DNA from: Symsagittifera roscoffensis
Lineage: Eukaryota; Xenacoelomorpha; Acoela; Convolutidae
Direction: 5' to 3'
Length of the DNA: 35,946 nucleotides
NCBI RefSeq assembly: GCF_963678635.1
Contig: NW_026971582.1
Coordinates: 1-35,946 of the forward strand
The position numbers and the translations under genes are program-made. Under the pieces are notes generated by a model. The model did not search any database. It was not told where the DNA came from and worked only from the letters and a program-made list of their open reading frames with translations. Positions 1 to 9,367 of this stretch are shown here, in pieces; position 1 is the stretch's first letter, and every line of letters begins with the position of its first letter.

Positions 1-1
1 T

Positions 2-372
2 GAAGTAGCTGATAAAATAAGTTTAAAAAACTTTGGATTTTCTTTAAGATATGAAGCTTTAATAGATAGAAATGGAAATCAGGTGGAAAGTAAATTTAAA
101 GATTGTGGAATAATTAATTAATTTTGATGATGGTTCAAATGGTGGTACCCATTGGGTTGCTCTTTATACTAAAGATTATAAAACTCATTATTTTGATTCT
201 TTTGGTGGTCCACTTATTGAAAAGTTAACAATTTATAATCTGATAATATAATAAAAGATAAAGATAGATCTTTATGTGGACCTTTTTGTTTATGTTTTCT
301 TTATCTTATGAATCAAAATATTAGTTATGGAAAAAATGTTATTAAATTTTTATTTGATCCTAATTTACAATA
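2..372 (+). pseudogene. Adenain-like cysteine protease of a Polinton (broken)
   Basis: In Polintons and adenoviruses this protease processes capsid proteins. Three reading-frame pieces together show the family pattern. GGTHWVALY carries the catalytic His (codon 150-152). YFDSFGG carries the acidic residue (Asp, 195-197). LCGPFCLCF carries the catalytic Cys (275-277), followed by a short helical end and TAA at 370-372. The His/Asp and Cys parts are in different frames, and the upstream part, open from base 2, ends in a TAA near 120, so at least two frameshifts are needed. The true start may lie before the window. The family call rests on the spacing and the neighbouring integrase and polymerase; no database search was made. 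Confidence 0.85.
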
Positions 373-377
373 ATTAA

Positions 378-1308
378 ATGAAAATATCAAAATTTGGTGG
401 TTCTGCTAGCACATCATCCTTGTTTAATACAATTTTTGCATCAAAAGCACATGTTAGAACAAATTATTTAGAAAGTGAAGTTGAAGAAGATGTTGATACA
501 AATAATCAATTTACAAGTTAAAATAATCCTGCTTCTATAGAAGAAGGAGATGTAGTTAACAAAAAATCTGCAGTTATTGTTGATGGAACTTTATTAAGAA
601 AAGATACCACAAATCAGTAAAACAAATAATTGTATATAAGCAATCAACAAAATTTAATGAGGTTGTAACCAAACAATTTTTTGAAGATTATTCGTTAATT
701 GATAATTGAACATACTTGAGAAATATTTCTGATATTGGAGGCAATAATAAAAGATTATTAAATGTTAATCAAATTATTTAAAGGAATCTCTTGTAAATAA
801 TAATGATGTTGTTGAATTGGCTACTTTAAATTATGCTATATTACAAGTTTTCAATTTATCTACACTCAAAGAAGAAGTTTTAGAATTTGATATTGGTGCA
901 GGTCAAAATTTGTGGAAACCTTGGGTTTTAGAAATAATTGGAGTTTTAAGTGATTCTAATTATTTTAAAGCAAGCACTCTTACTACACCTTCAGCAAAAA
1001 CTGGACCATCTTCACTACCTCCAATAGGAAATTTTTATTGTTTTATAGAATCATCATCACTCAACTTTGGAACTTGAAAATTTGCAATGGTAAGAAGCGA
1101 TTTATCCAAGGTTAAAAGTATTTTTTAATAGTAGAAATGGAGATACTATGTGTGATTTTAGAGTTGAAACTTTCAATGGAGTTGATTGGATAACTGAATC
1201 AACTTTAACTGGTAATTCTGGTAATATTTAGATTGAACAAACAGCTGAATTTTCTGATTACAATTTTCTCAATTCAAAGTATAAGGTTAGTTTGGGAAGA
1301 AGCAAATA
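378..1308 (+). pseudogene. Putative Polinton structural (capsid-type) protein remnant
   Basis: It starts at an ATG six bases after the protease stop. Open pieces include MKISKFGGSASTSS at the start, an acidic stretch, then the longest piece at 817-1077 and a final piece at about 1090-1305 rich in beta-prone residues (for example FFNSRNGDTMCDFRVETFNG). The pieces lie in different frames with TAA, TAG and TGA between them. Polintons usually carry jelly-roll major and minor capsid genes next to the protease, so a capsid or penton role is inferred from position and composition only; I see no diagnostic motif. It could also be another virion-associated protein. Confidence 0.4.
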
Positions 1309-1362
1309 ATCAGATATGGGCATTTCAGATATGGGCATTTCAAATATAGTTATTTCATATTA
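1309..1362. repeat. Short tandem repeat, about 17-bp unit
   Basis: Two adjacent near-identical copies of a unit with core cagatatgggcattt are followed by one decayed copy, just before the next ATG. It probably arose by slippage between the two Polinton genes. Confidence 0.6.
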
Positions 1363-1366
1363 ATAA

Positions 1367-1768
1367 ATGGAAGTACTTTTTGAAGATATACTTTTGGATG
1401 TAAGATATGATTGAACATTGCTTTTAGTTTATGCTGTTTCTAAACCTGAAATAATAATGGAAACTGGATTTACTCAAACACAAGTTAAATTTTTACAGGA
1501 TCTACATCAGAAAAAAAATACAAAGACAAAAGCTTACTTTTGATAAAATAAATGGAGTGCTTTGAAGAGTTGATAATTAATATGGATGTAAGAACTAAAA
1601 CAAATCTTTTAATTTTTAGTTTTATATTTAAAGAAAAAAATTAGATGATAGAATTAGAAAAAAGATATAAGAAGAAAAACAGAAAAATTAGATGAAATAG
1701 TTGAAAAAGATATTGATCTTTTTTAAGATTATTTGAGAAATAAAGAAGAAGCTTTACTTGAAGATTAA
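1367..1768 (+). pseudogene. Unrecognised Polinton gene remnant
   Basis: It begins at the ATG at 1367 with MEVLFEDILLDVRYD and is soon cut by a TGA. A later piece around 1690-1768 is charged and probably alpha-helical (EKLDEIVEKDIDLF, then DYLRNKEEALLED after a TAA). At least one frameshift separates the two parts. It lies 15 bases before the next ATG, in the same compact plus-strand series as the other Polinton genes. I do not recognise the family. Confidence 0.35.
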
Positions 1769-1783
1769 ATTTTATGTTAATAA

Positions 1784-2426
1784 ATGAGTGCACCACAACT
1801 AATTACTTTTAGACAATTAAACAATGAACTTGATACTTTGACAATTCAAGAAAGTTAGAAGTAAGATTGAAAAAATATAAAACTTTAAATCATCACTTTA
1901 CAATATTCAAGATATTAAAAAGTTTCTTGATGCTGAAGTAATAAAATATAAAATGAAAATCAAAAATTTTAAAAGAGTTAATTATAGTATATTAGCTGGA
2001 GAATTAATTGGAGCTATTTCTAGCAGTGCTGTTGGATCTTCTTTATCTGCTACTGGTGTTGGTGTTATTGTTGGTTTACCTATTGTTGGTTCTATTGTTA
2101 CTTGTGCTGGAGTTTTACTAACTTTAACTAAATATCTCTATAACAAGAAAAGAAGGAGATATTCAAGAAGTGAATCATTGGCTGAGATGATGAAAACTGA
2201 TTTTGAACAATTGCACAAAGAAGCAATGATGGATAAAAAAATTGATGAAAAAGAATATAAGAAACTAACTAATAAATATGAATAATTTAAAAATAATAAG
2301 AAAACTATAAATAATAATACTGATTTTAGTCCTGATGATATTTTGAAAATATTTAAAGTAACTGATAATCTTCAACAAGAAATATCAAAAGCAATTGAAA
2401 AAACAATCAAATCAAAAAGGTTATGA
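1784..2426 (+). pseudogene. Glycine-rich membrane protein of a Polinton (broken)
   Basis: The N-terminus (MSAPQLITFRQLNNELDTL) is a short coil. One frameshift and a TAA near 1880 come before a second coil (about 1885-1960). An uninterrupted stretch follows (ATG at 1953 to TAA at 2283-2285) with a long small-residue hydrophobic segment, including SSLSATGVGVIVGLPIVG, that should span or hairpin into a membrane. A basic cluster (YNKKRRRYSR) and a charged helix come next. After the TAA the same frame stays open to 2426. Proteins with this coil, glycine-rich membrane segment and basic tail order occur in many animal Polintons and adintovirus-like elements; their role is unknown, perhaps in the virion membrane or entry. 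The stop overlaps the next ATG (ATGA). Confidence 0.6.
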
Positions 2427-2969
2427 ATATAAAAATTAATAAACTTTCCAACAATAAATTTAAAAAAATTTATAAAATTATAAAACCAATAAAAGAACTA
2501 GTTTGTATCCTGAAATATATGTTTTTTTTTTATTTATTTGTGAGTTGTAAACTAGATAACAGTTGGTGTGTTGGTGGTAAACACTATAGTGGTTTTTTAA
2601 AAGCGTATCCAAATGATACAGGAAATGGAAGGATGCAAATTAAAGGACAATGTAAGATGTGTCGGAGAAATAAGTCAGTTTATTGTTCTAATGCTGAAAT
2701 TGCTGGAGATGGAAAAATCGGTAACTTTTTCAAAAAAAGTATGGAATGAAGCTCTTAAACCAGCTGGAGCGTATAAAGGAAATAATATTGCTAAAGATCC
2801 AATGAAAGCTTTAAATATGGGAGTTAATATGGGAGCAGCTCTTTTGTCAAAGAATCCTACTGCTATTATGAGTGCTGGAGCTCAAGCAAAAAAATTTCTT
2901 GCAACTGGTAAAGGCATGAAACGTGTTGGTAATAGTCAAGGTAATGAACTCTATATGAGAATGTCGTGA
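2423..2969 (+). pseudogene. Zinc-ribbon protein with basic, alanine-rich tail (Polinton)
   Basis: The ATG at 2423 overlaps the previous stop; a later in-frame ATG at 2519 is an alternative start. The first part (to about 2725) contains a cysteine pattern (SWCVGGKHYSG, then GQCKMCRRNKS) that looks like a small zinc ribbon. The second part is in another frame (about 2700-2969) and has a small-residue segment (MGVNMGAALLSKNP) and a lysine-rich end finishing MRMS. One frameshift at about 2720 joins the two. Short zinc-ribbon proteins with similar tails are found beside integrase in Polintons and adintoviruses, where a core or DNA-binding role has been suggested. The zinc site is a reading of the motif, not proven. 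Confidence 0.55.
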
Positions 2970-2983
2970 ATTTAATAAATTAA

Positions 2984-3752
2984 ATGGAATTAACAAAAGA
3001 ATTATATGCACCAATAAAAAGAAAAATGAAAAGAGAAAAAACAATACCTAAATGTACCTGTTGGTCAATAGATTTAATTGATGTTAATATTGTTTTAAAA
3101 TAAAATAAAGGATTTAAGTTTATTCTTACTGATTTTGATAACTTTAGTAAAAATTCTTGGGCGATTCCATTGAAAAATAAATCCTCAATTTCAGTATCAG
3201 AAGCTTTCAAAACTACTTTATCTTCAGGAAGAAAACCTAGAAGAGTTTGGTGTGATCAAGGAAAATATTTTTTAATATTGACCTTATTACTTTTCATAAA
3301 TCAAATGATATTGGATTATATCATACTTATAGTGAGTTGAAAGCAGTTTTTACAGAAAGATATAAAAGAACATTAAGAGTTTCATTAAATTTCCTAAATT
3401 TGTTGAAAGGAAAGCTGACTGGCTTTCTATTCTTTCATCTACAATTGAAAAATATAATCATAGAAAACATAGTACAAAAAAAATGGCTCCCGTAAAGAAA
3501 AAGAAAAATGAATCGATACTCCATAAACTATATAATGATAAAAGAAAATTTAATCCTCCTGAATATAAAATTGGTGATCTAGTTAATATTACAGATAAAA
3601 GAAATGTATTTAGTAGAGGAGATACAACAAATTGGAGTTATGAATTATCTAAGATTTATGAAATGGTAAATTATGAACCACCACAGTATTTGATAGAAAA
3701 TGAGCAAGGAGAGAAAATATTAGGAAAAAATTATGAACCAGGATTATTGTAA
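2984..3752 (+). pseudogene. Polinton DDE integrase (retroviral-type), frameshifted
   Basis: It catalyses insertion of the element DNA. The ATG at 2984 starts MELTKELYAPIKRKMKREKT, then CTCWSIDLIDV with the first catalytic Asp (near 3070). FKFILTDFDNFSKNSWAIPL and VWCDQGKYF follow, the latter with the second Asp (near 3254). TERYKRTLR carries the likely catalytic Glu near 3355. The C-terminal SH3-like domain is an intact reading stretch at 3483-3752 (YKIGDLVNITDKRNVFS, then NWSYELSKIYEMV and a GKNYEPGLL end), typical of Polinton and retroelement integrases. An in-frame TAA near 3103 and several frameshifts at 3260-3480 break the core, so it cannot be functional as it stands. A second copy of the C-terminal part lies at 4851-5092. 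Confidence 0.85.
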
Positions 3753-4136
3753 TCTTCTTTTTCTTGTGTTGATATTTAAAAATTTAAATTCCTTAAACAA
3801 TGAAATTTAGAAACTCGTTTTAAGAATAACTTCATTATTAAATGAAGTCAAATGGAAGCAAAAAAAATTGATACTAAAAATGAGAACAAATCAATAATCT
3901 TAGAAAAAATCTCAGAAAATTAAATGATCTTAATCAAGAAGAGTATCTCATTGGTGATCTTTTTTTGGTGAAAGAGTAATAAGAAAAAAAAAGTAAACAT
4001 TTTGAAGTTTGTAATTTGGATGTTCTAAATAATTCATTTGCTAGACATCTTAAAAGTAAAAAAAAACAACTTGAAAAGCTACAGGAAAAAAGTTGTAAAA
4101 AATGTTGAAAAAGTAGAAAAGATATCATCATTGAAA

Positions 4137-4850
4137 GAATAAGCGATAAAGAAATAAAAAAAATGAAGTTATTCAAAATGAATTAGAAAATAGTATATCC
4201 AACCCTTTTAAGCTTTATATTAACTATTTTGATGTTGATTTAAGAAATAATTCAAAAAACCTTGAAAAGATTAATTTAAATATTTATGATATATTTTTGA
4301 AATATAGAAATTCACTTCTGAATTCATTAATTCTTATTTATAGAAAACTTTTAAATCAAAATATTATTAAATATAATTTAAAGTTTAAATGTACATTTTC
4401 ACATAATAATGAAACAAAATTAATTTATTTAGCGTTTAAAACAGTTAAATGGGAATTTAAAACAATATTAGAAACACTTCTGATTTCACTAATTTTTATT
4501 TATAGAAAACTTATAAATCAAAATATGATTAAATATAATTTAAAGTTTAAATGTACATTTTCACATAATAATGAAACAAGATTAATTTATTTAGCGTTTA
4601 AAACAATTAAATGGGAATTTAAAACATTATTAAGAGCTTAAATTGAAGATCTTGAAAATAAAGATTCTGGGTTAATCTTTGAAGGAATAAAAACTATGAA
4701 TGTTAAATTTTACAAAATTGAACCTTTTGTAGGTGTAACTTATAAAAAATTATCTTTTGATGATAAATTAATTTTGAATATTCAAAATAAAGTTGAAAAA
4801 TGATTGTTATGGTGTATAATTGCACATTTTTATCCTGCACCAGAAAAATG
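4137..4850 (+). pseudogene. DNA polymerase B N-terminal region, first copy (truncated)
   Basis: This is the N-terminal region that comes before the catalytic part of Polinton DNA polymerase ORFs. A mostly open frame from about 4170 includes NPFKLYINYFDVDLRNN and runs into 4297-4641. A segment after 4641 (ENKDSGLIFEGIKTMNVKFY) then leads to a piece resembling the usual cysteine/tryptophan patch (DCLWCIIAHFYP across a frameshift near 4800). A 162-bp in-frame tandem duplication (about 4310-4471 and 4472-4633) doubles the segment with KFKCTFSHNNET. The region is then interrupted by the duplicated integrase end at 4851. Assignment rests on gene order and recalled similarity to Polinton polymerase N-termini. 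Confidence 0.6.
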
Positions 4851-5092
4851 ACTCGATACTCCATAAATTAAATCATGATAAAAGAAAATTTTATCCTCCT
4901 GAATATAAAATTGGTGATCTAGTTAATATTACAGATAAAAGAAATGTATTTAGTAAAAGAGATGCAACAAATTGGAGTTATGAATTATCTAAGTTTTATG
5001 AAATGGTTAATTTTGAACCACCACAGTATTTGATAGAAAATGAGCAAGGAGAGAAAATATTAGGAAAAAATTATGAACCAGGATTATTGTAA
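4851..5092 (+). pseudogene. Duplicated integrase C-terminal domain
   Basis: This is a second copy of the SH3-like end of the integrase. It is nearly identical to 3511-3752, with the same IGDLVNITDKRNVFS and GKNYEPGLL segments and replacements such as SRGDTT to SKRDAT. An ATG at 4820 gives an open frame, but its first residues come from the interrupted polymerase region, so this is an accidental start. No catalytic core is attached. It is a by-product of the tandem duplication, not a gene. Confidence 0.8.
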
Positions 5093-5499
5093 TCTTCTTT
5101 TTCTTGTGTTGATATTTAAAAATTTAAATTCCTTAAACAATGAAATTTAGAAATTCGTTTTAAGAATAACTTCATTATTAAATGAAGTCAAATGGAAGCA
5201 AAAAAAATTGATACTAAAAATGAGAACAAATCAATAATCTTAGAAAAAATCTCAGAAAATTAAATGATCTTAATCAAGAAGAGTATCTCATTGGTGATCT
5301 TTTTTTGGTGAAAGAGTTATAAGAAAAAAAAAGTAAACATTTTGAAGTTTGTAATTTGGATGTTCTAAATAATTCATTTGCTAGACATCTTAAAAGTAAA
5401 AAAACAACTTGAAAAAACTACAGGAAAAAAATTGTAAAAAATGTTGAAAAAGTAGAAAAGATTCCATCATTGAAAGAATAAGCGATAAAGAAATTTAAA

Positions 5500-5917
5500 A
5501 AATGAAGTTATTAATTATGAATTAGAAAAAAGAATATCCAACCCTTTTAAGCTCTATATTAACTATTAAGATGTTGATTTAAGAAATCATTCAAAAAACC
5601 TTGAAAAAAGATTTTTTTATTATTTATGATGTATGTTTGAAATATAGAAATTCACTTCTTAATTCTTTATTTTTATTTTTAAAAAACTTACAAATCAAAA
5701 TATTATTAAATATAATTGAAAGTTTAAATGTACATTTTCACATAATAATGAAACAAGATTAATTTATTTAGCGTTTAAAACAATTAAATGGGAATTTAAA
5801 ACAATATTAGGAGCTTAAATTGAAGATCTTGAAAACAAAGATTCCGGGTTAATCTTTGAAGGAATAAAAACTATGAATGTTAAATTTTACAAAATTGAAC
5901 CTTTTGTAGGTGTAACT
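5500..5917 (+). pseudogene. DNA polymerase B N-terminal region, second copy (truncated)
   Basis: It repeats 4160-4760 without the 162-bp internal duplication. Extra lesions are seen, for example a TAA near 5566 where the first copy has a Phe codon, and a frameshift near 5610. It stops in an A-rich stretch where a short third copy of 3857-3899 joins it to the polymerase body. The part matching KFKCTFSHNNET is at about 5717-5755. Confidence 0.55.
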
Positions 5918-5972
5918 TATAAAAAAAAAGCAAAAAAAAATTGATACTAAAAATGAGAACAAATCAATAATC

Positions 5973-8205
5973 TAGAACAAAAACATTTTGCTGTTGGACT
6001 TAGATTTTTTCTGATCATGAAAACTTAATTAAATCTTTTTCAAAACAATATAGAGGAAATGAAGCTAGTAAATGGTTTGTGAACGAAATATTGAATATAG
6101 AAAATAAAGTTACTTATATTTATGGACGAAAAAATATTAAAATGGACGAAAGTACTGTTAGAGACTCTAATCATTGTTGGATGTGATTGAAACAATTTGA
6201 TTATTTAGTTATGAGATCATGATGATCATTTAACAGGAAAATTTAGAGGAATGGATTGTAATAGTTGTTTAGAGGATTGGCTTAGCTGCTGTTGAAAATA
6301 AAAGAAAGATTTTACCAAATATGTTTTATAATTTTTCTAACTATGATTCACATTTGTTCTTTGAAGATTTATATATAAAATCTCAAGAAAGAAAACTTGT
6401 ATATAAAGTTTTAGCACGAACAGATAAAAAATATATTTCAGTTTAAATTGGATGTTTGAAGTTCTTAGATTCCTTTAGATTTTTAGGTGAAAGTTTAGAT
6501 AAATTAAGCTCAGGATTGAAAGAATACAAATTTATTGGAGGTGAGTTATTAATAAAAAAGTTAGATTATCCATATGAGCTTTCTATATCTCTAGAGGATT
6601 ATGATAACATATTATTAAAAGATAAAAACGAAGATGATTTCTTTTCTGAATTGAAAGATAGTAAACCATCAATTGAAGAAATAAATAGAACGTTTGAAAC
6701 TATTAAAATTATTATTTAAAAACATTTGGAGATCTAACAGATTTTTATTTAAAGGTTGATATTGATTTGCCTATTTGTAAACAGATAAATTTGAGAACTT
6801 TGTAGAATTAAGATTAAAAGAATTTGGTATTAATCCATTATATTGTGATTCATTACCAGGATTTACTTGATTGCGTGGTCCTAAATCTACTGATGTTGAG
6901 TTACAATATTTAAAAGATGATACTTTGATTAGATTAGTAGAAAATGATATTAGCGGTGGACCAATATATGTTGAAAGCTATGATCAACAGAAAGTTTTAG
7001 ATATTGATGCAAATAATTTATATGGATGGGAATTGAGTGAAAAATTGTCTTATTTGAAATTAAATTTGAAGAAGAATATGATATTAATGAAATATTAAAT
7101 AATGCTGATGATTATGATTCTAATGTAGGATATTTTGTTGAATGTGATTTGGAATATAGAAAAGAAATAAAAGAAAAACTAAATATTTTCCATTGGCTCC
7201 AGTTAATAGAGTTGTTGAAGATGAAGAACTAAGTGAATATCAGAAACCTGTAAATCCTAGTGGAAAGAATAAAGAATTAATTTGTGATCAGTTAGACAAA
7301 AAAGATATTGTCATTATAGATTATTGAAATTTTATGTTAGAGTAGGAATGAAAATAGCTAAGGTTAAAAAAGTTATAAGTTTTGAACAGAAACCTTGTTT
7401 GAGTTGTTATAATGATTTAAATACTTAAAAAAGCTGCTTGTACTACAGATTTTGAAAAAAGTTTTCTTTAAATTGTTAAATAATGCATTTTATGGTAAGA
7501 AGTTAAAAAATATTAGGAATAGAATAGATGTTAAATTCATCAATAAAACTTATTCTGATAAAAAAAAAATTTAGTAAAGTTAATTTTAAACATACTAAAG
7601 ATACGTTTGAGAATTTGATGTTTATCATTATCAGAAAAAAATGTAAAGTTCGATAAACCATTACATACAGGATTTACTGTTTTGGAATTGAGTAAGTTAA
7701 TTATGTATAAAATTTATTATGATGTGCTGCAACCTTATTTTGGTGAAGAATCATTGAAATTGCATTATATTGACACATATTGCCTAATTGTGAGCATAAA
7801 AACTAAAAATATTTTTAAATTAAAGAATTTAAAAGATTTTTTTGAGTTTAGTAACTTGTAAAAATGGCCAGAGTTATATCAGAAAAACAAGAAAAAGTAC
7901 TAGGTCATTTTAAGGTGGAGACTCCAGAAGGTCTTTGGTTTGATAAATTTATAGCATTGAAATCAAAAAGTTGTTCTTTTATTGAGAATGGAGAAACACA
8001 TAGAAAGATTAAAGGAATTTCTAAGGTTGTGAGTAAAAAAAGTACATTTGAAGAATATTATAGTTGTTTGATGAATTATGATTCTAATACTCCTATAAAA
8101 CATACTAAATTAACAATTCAAAGTGATTATCATAAGATATATTTAAAAAAACTAAAAAATCCTTATCAGCTTCTGATTCTTAAAGATATTATTTTAATGA
8201 AGTAG
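5973..8205 (+). pseudogene. Polinton protein-primed DNA polymerase B (broken, catalytic Asp lost)
   Basis: It replicates Polinton DNA with a protein primer. In order: a segment ending SNHCWMC; a Cys/His patch around 6205-6270 (HLTGKFRGMDCNSC) typical of these polymerases; the exonuclease-side NFSNYDSHLFFEDL (about 6337); and KFLDSFRFLGESLDKLSSG (an open piece at 6456-6719). Further on are polymerase motif A (DIDANNLYGWELS, about 6999-7040), motif B (KLLNNAFYGKK, about 7470-7505) and motif C (near 7765-7785). Motif C reads HYIDTYCL where the family has DTD, so the second Asp is Tyr (7778-7780). The C-terminal thumb-side piece is open at 7864-8205 (KIKGISKVVSKK). Many frameshifts, plus a TGA at 6868 at a usual Trp position, show a dead gene. 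Confidence 0.88.
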
Positions 8206-8231
8206 AAAACGTTCCAATAGGATACTTTCAA

Positions 8232-8766
8232 TAATTCTTTAAAAAAGATTTCATGATTTAGTTAAAAATTGTAGTATGTGTAAAAGTATATGCTTAAATT
8301 TCTACTTTCAGAAAGATAAATATACTAGGGATGGATTAACAGCAAGATATAAGGATTGTAGAAATATCATAAAAAAGAAACATTTTTATGATAACAGAGA
8401 AAAAGAAATTAGAAGAAGAATACAGTTTAGACCAGAAACTTTAGAAGAAGATTGTATACTCTTTGAAAGATCAACACAAAATAGAATTTTAAAAATGTTC
8501 TAAGGATTTTCTGTTTAAGTGGTTAGAATTTCAGTTTATTGAAGGAATGAGTTGGGATAATTATGGCTCTGTTTGGCATGTGGACTATGTTTTAACATGT
8601 TCTAATTGTGTTATAAAAGATTTAATTGAAAAATGTTTTGGATGGAAGAATCTAGGACCAATGTTTCCATCAGAGAATATTTCTACTGAATACTTGTGAT
8701 GAATACCTTTATTTTTTACAAGAAAATAAAGCAGAAAAATTTCTTTCTGAGTATGAATTTAAATAA
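8232..8766 (+). pseudogene. Zinc-finger / HNH-endonuclease-like protein (Polinton-associated)
   Basis: The first half has a cysteine cluster (CSMCKSIC, then ARYKDCRNIIKK) resembling the small zinc fingers that come before HNH domains in large DNA viruses. The second half (about 8555-8700, another frame) reads GSVWHVDYVLTCSNC and later CFGWKNLGPMFPSENIS. This matches the usual HVDHI...W-N-L-P-N layout, but with Tyr where the second motif His is expected. It ends YEFK then TAA (8764-8766). At least two frameshifts separate the halves. Such proteins are predicted DNA-binding or nicking enzymes of mobile elements; the changed His and broken frame suggest loss of activity. It follows the polymerase directly, on the same strand. 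Confidence 0.55.
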
Positions 8767-8781
8767 ACAAACTTTTATTAA

Positions 8782-9148
8782 ATGAGTAGCTTTCAAGATA
8801 TTTTTGATGATTTAGAAAATGATTTAAGAATAAATAAAACATTTGGAAGATAATTAAATGAAGAAGAGTTAATGGGATGTACTGTTTTATTTATCATTCA
8901 TTGGATTGCCCTTCAGTTTGATTATGAAATGAACTTTAATTATACTTATCTTGGTTATTGAAAGCCAGCATAGTGTTTTGATTAGATAATAAACAAGAAT
9001 GTTTAGAAGCATTCAGTTGGAAAAATGTAATCCTATTTTAATTGGAAATGATGTAGTTGAAAAAATTAATGTAGAAGAATATGATAATCAATTAAAATTG
9101 TCTGAAGAATTTGAAAAAAATTATGAAACTGATTTTGTTTTTAATTAA
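8782..9148 (+). pseudogene. Small unknown Polinton gene remnant
   Basis: It starts at the ATG at 8782 with MSSFQDIFDDLENDLRINK, is interrupted by a TAA within about 25 codons, and continues LNEEELMGC. The last piece (NDVVEKINVEEYDNQLKLS to DFVFN, TAA at 9146-9148) is in another frame. It is acidic and probably helical with no motif I know. Its position after the HNH-like gene, 16 bases from its stop, marks it as the last Polinton gene before the terminal repeats. Confidence 0.4.
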
Positions 9149-9181
9149 TTTTTAATTATTCTGTTGATATATTATGTTGTT

Positions 9182-9367
9182 ACTTTTCATACAGTAGTGT
9201 ATAAATTAATAGGATAGATTATTTTAGATGAAGGTTCGAGCGCAGCGAGAAACTTTTCATACAGTAGTGTATAAACTAATAAGATATATTGATTTCGATG
9301 AAGGTTCGAACGCAGCGAGAAACTTTATCTAAAATGTTCTATCCTATTAGTTTATACATTACTATTG
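9182..9367. repeat. Direct and inverted repeats at the Polinton edge (possible terminal repeat)
   Basis: Two direct copies with a 70-base period (9182-9251 and 9252-9321) each read acttttcatacagtagtg, then an AT-rich core, then aaggttcga and cgcagcgagaa. An inverted copy of the first part follows (9327-9355 against 9201-9229, about 27 of 29 matching). The three can fold as a hairpin. It sits between the last Polinton gene and the satellite array, where a terminal inverted repeat would be expected. The other end of the element is outside the window, so this cannot be confirmed. Confidence 0.55.

Larger units (their letters stand above)
3511..5972. repeat. Large tandem duplication inside the Polinton
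   Basis: Bases 3511-4850 (integrase C-terminal region plus the start of the polymerase region) recur at 4851-5917, offset by 1340 bases; for example the gatactccataaa block is at 3515 and 4855. The second unit lacks the internal 162-bp duplication of the first and stops inside acttataaaaaa. A third, very short copy (gcaaaaaaaa then attgatactaaaaatgag, 5929-5972) matches 3857 and 5197 before the unique polymerase sequence resumes. The copies differ by scattered substitutions and small indels, so the event is not recent. Confidence 0.85.

Noticed and set aside
380-8870. Stop codons at plausible Gln/Lys (TAA/TAG) or Trp (TGA) positions in Polinton genes, hinting at a reassigned genetic code
   Set aside because: All three stop codons occur, frameshifts are just as frequent, and one TAA replaces a Phe codon between the two duplicated copies. 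Decay explains it better.
9230-9320. ggttcga motif as a tRNA B box
   Set aside because: No A box, no cloverleaf or acceptor pairing around it; it is part of the direct repeats.
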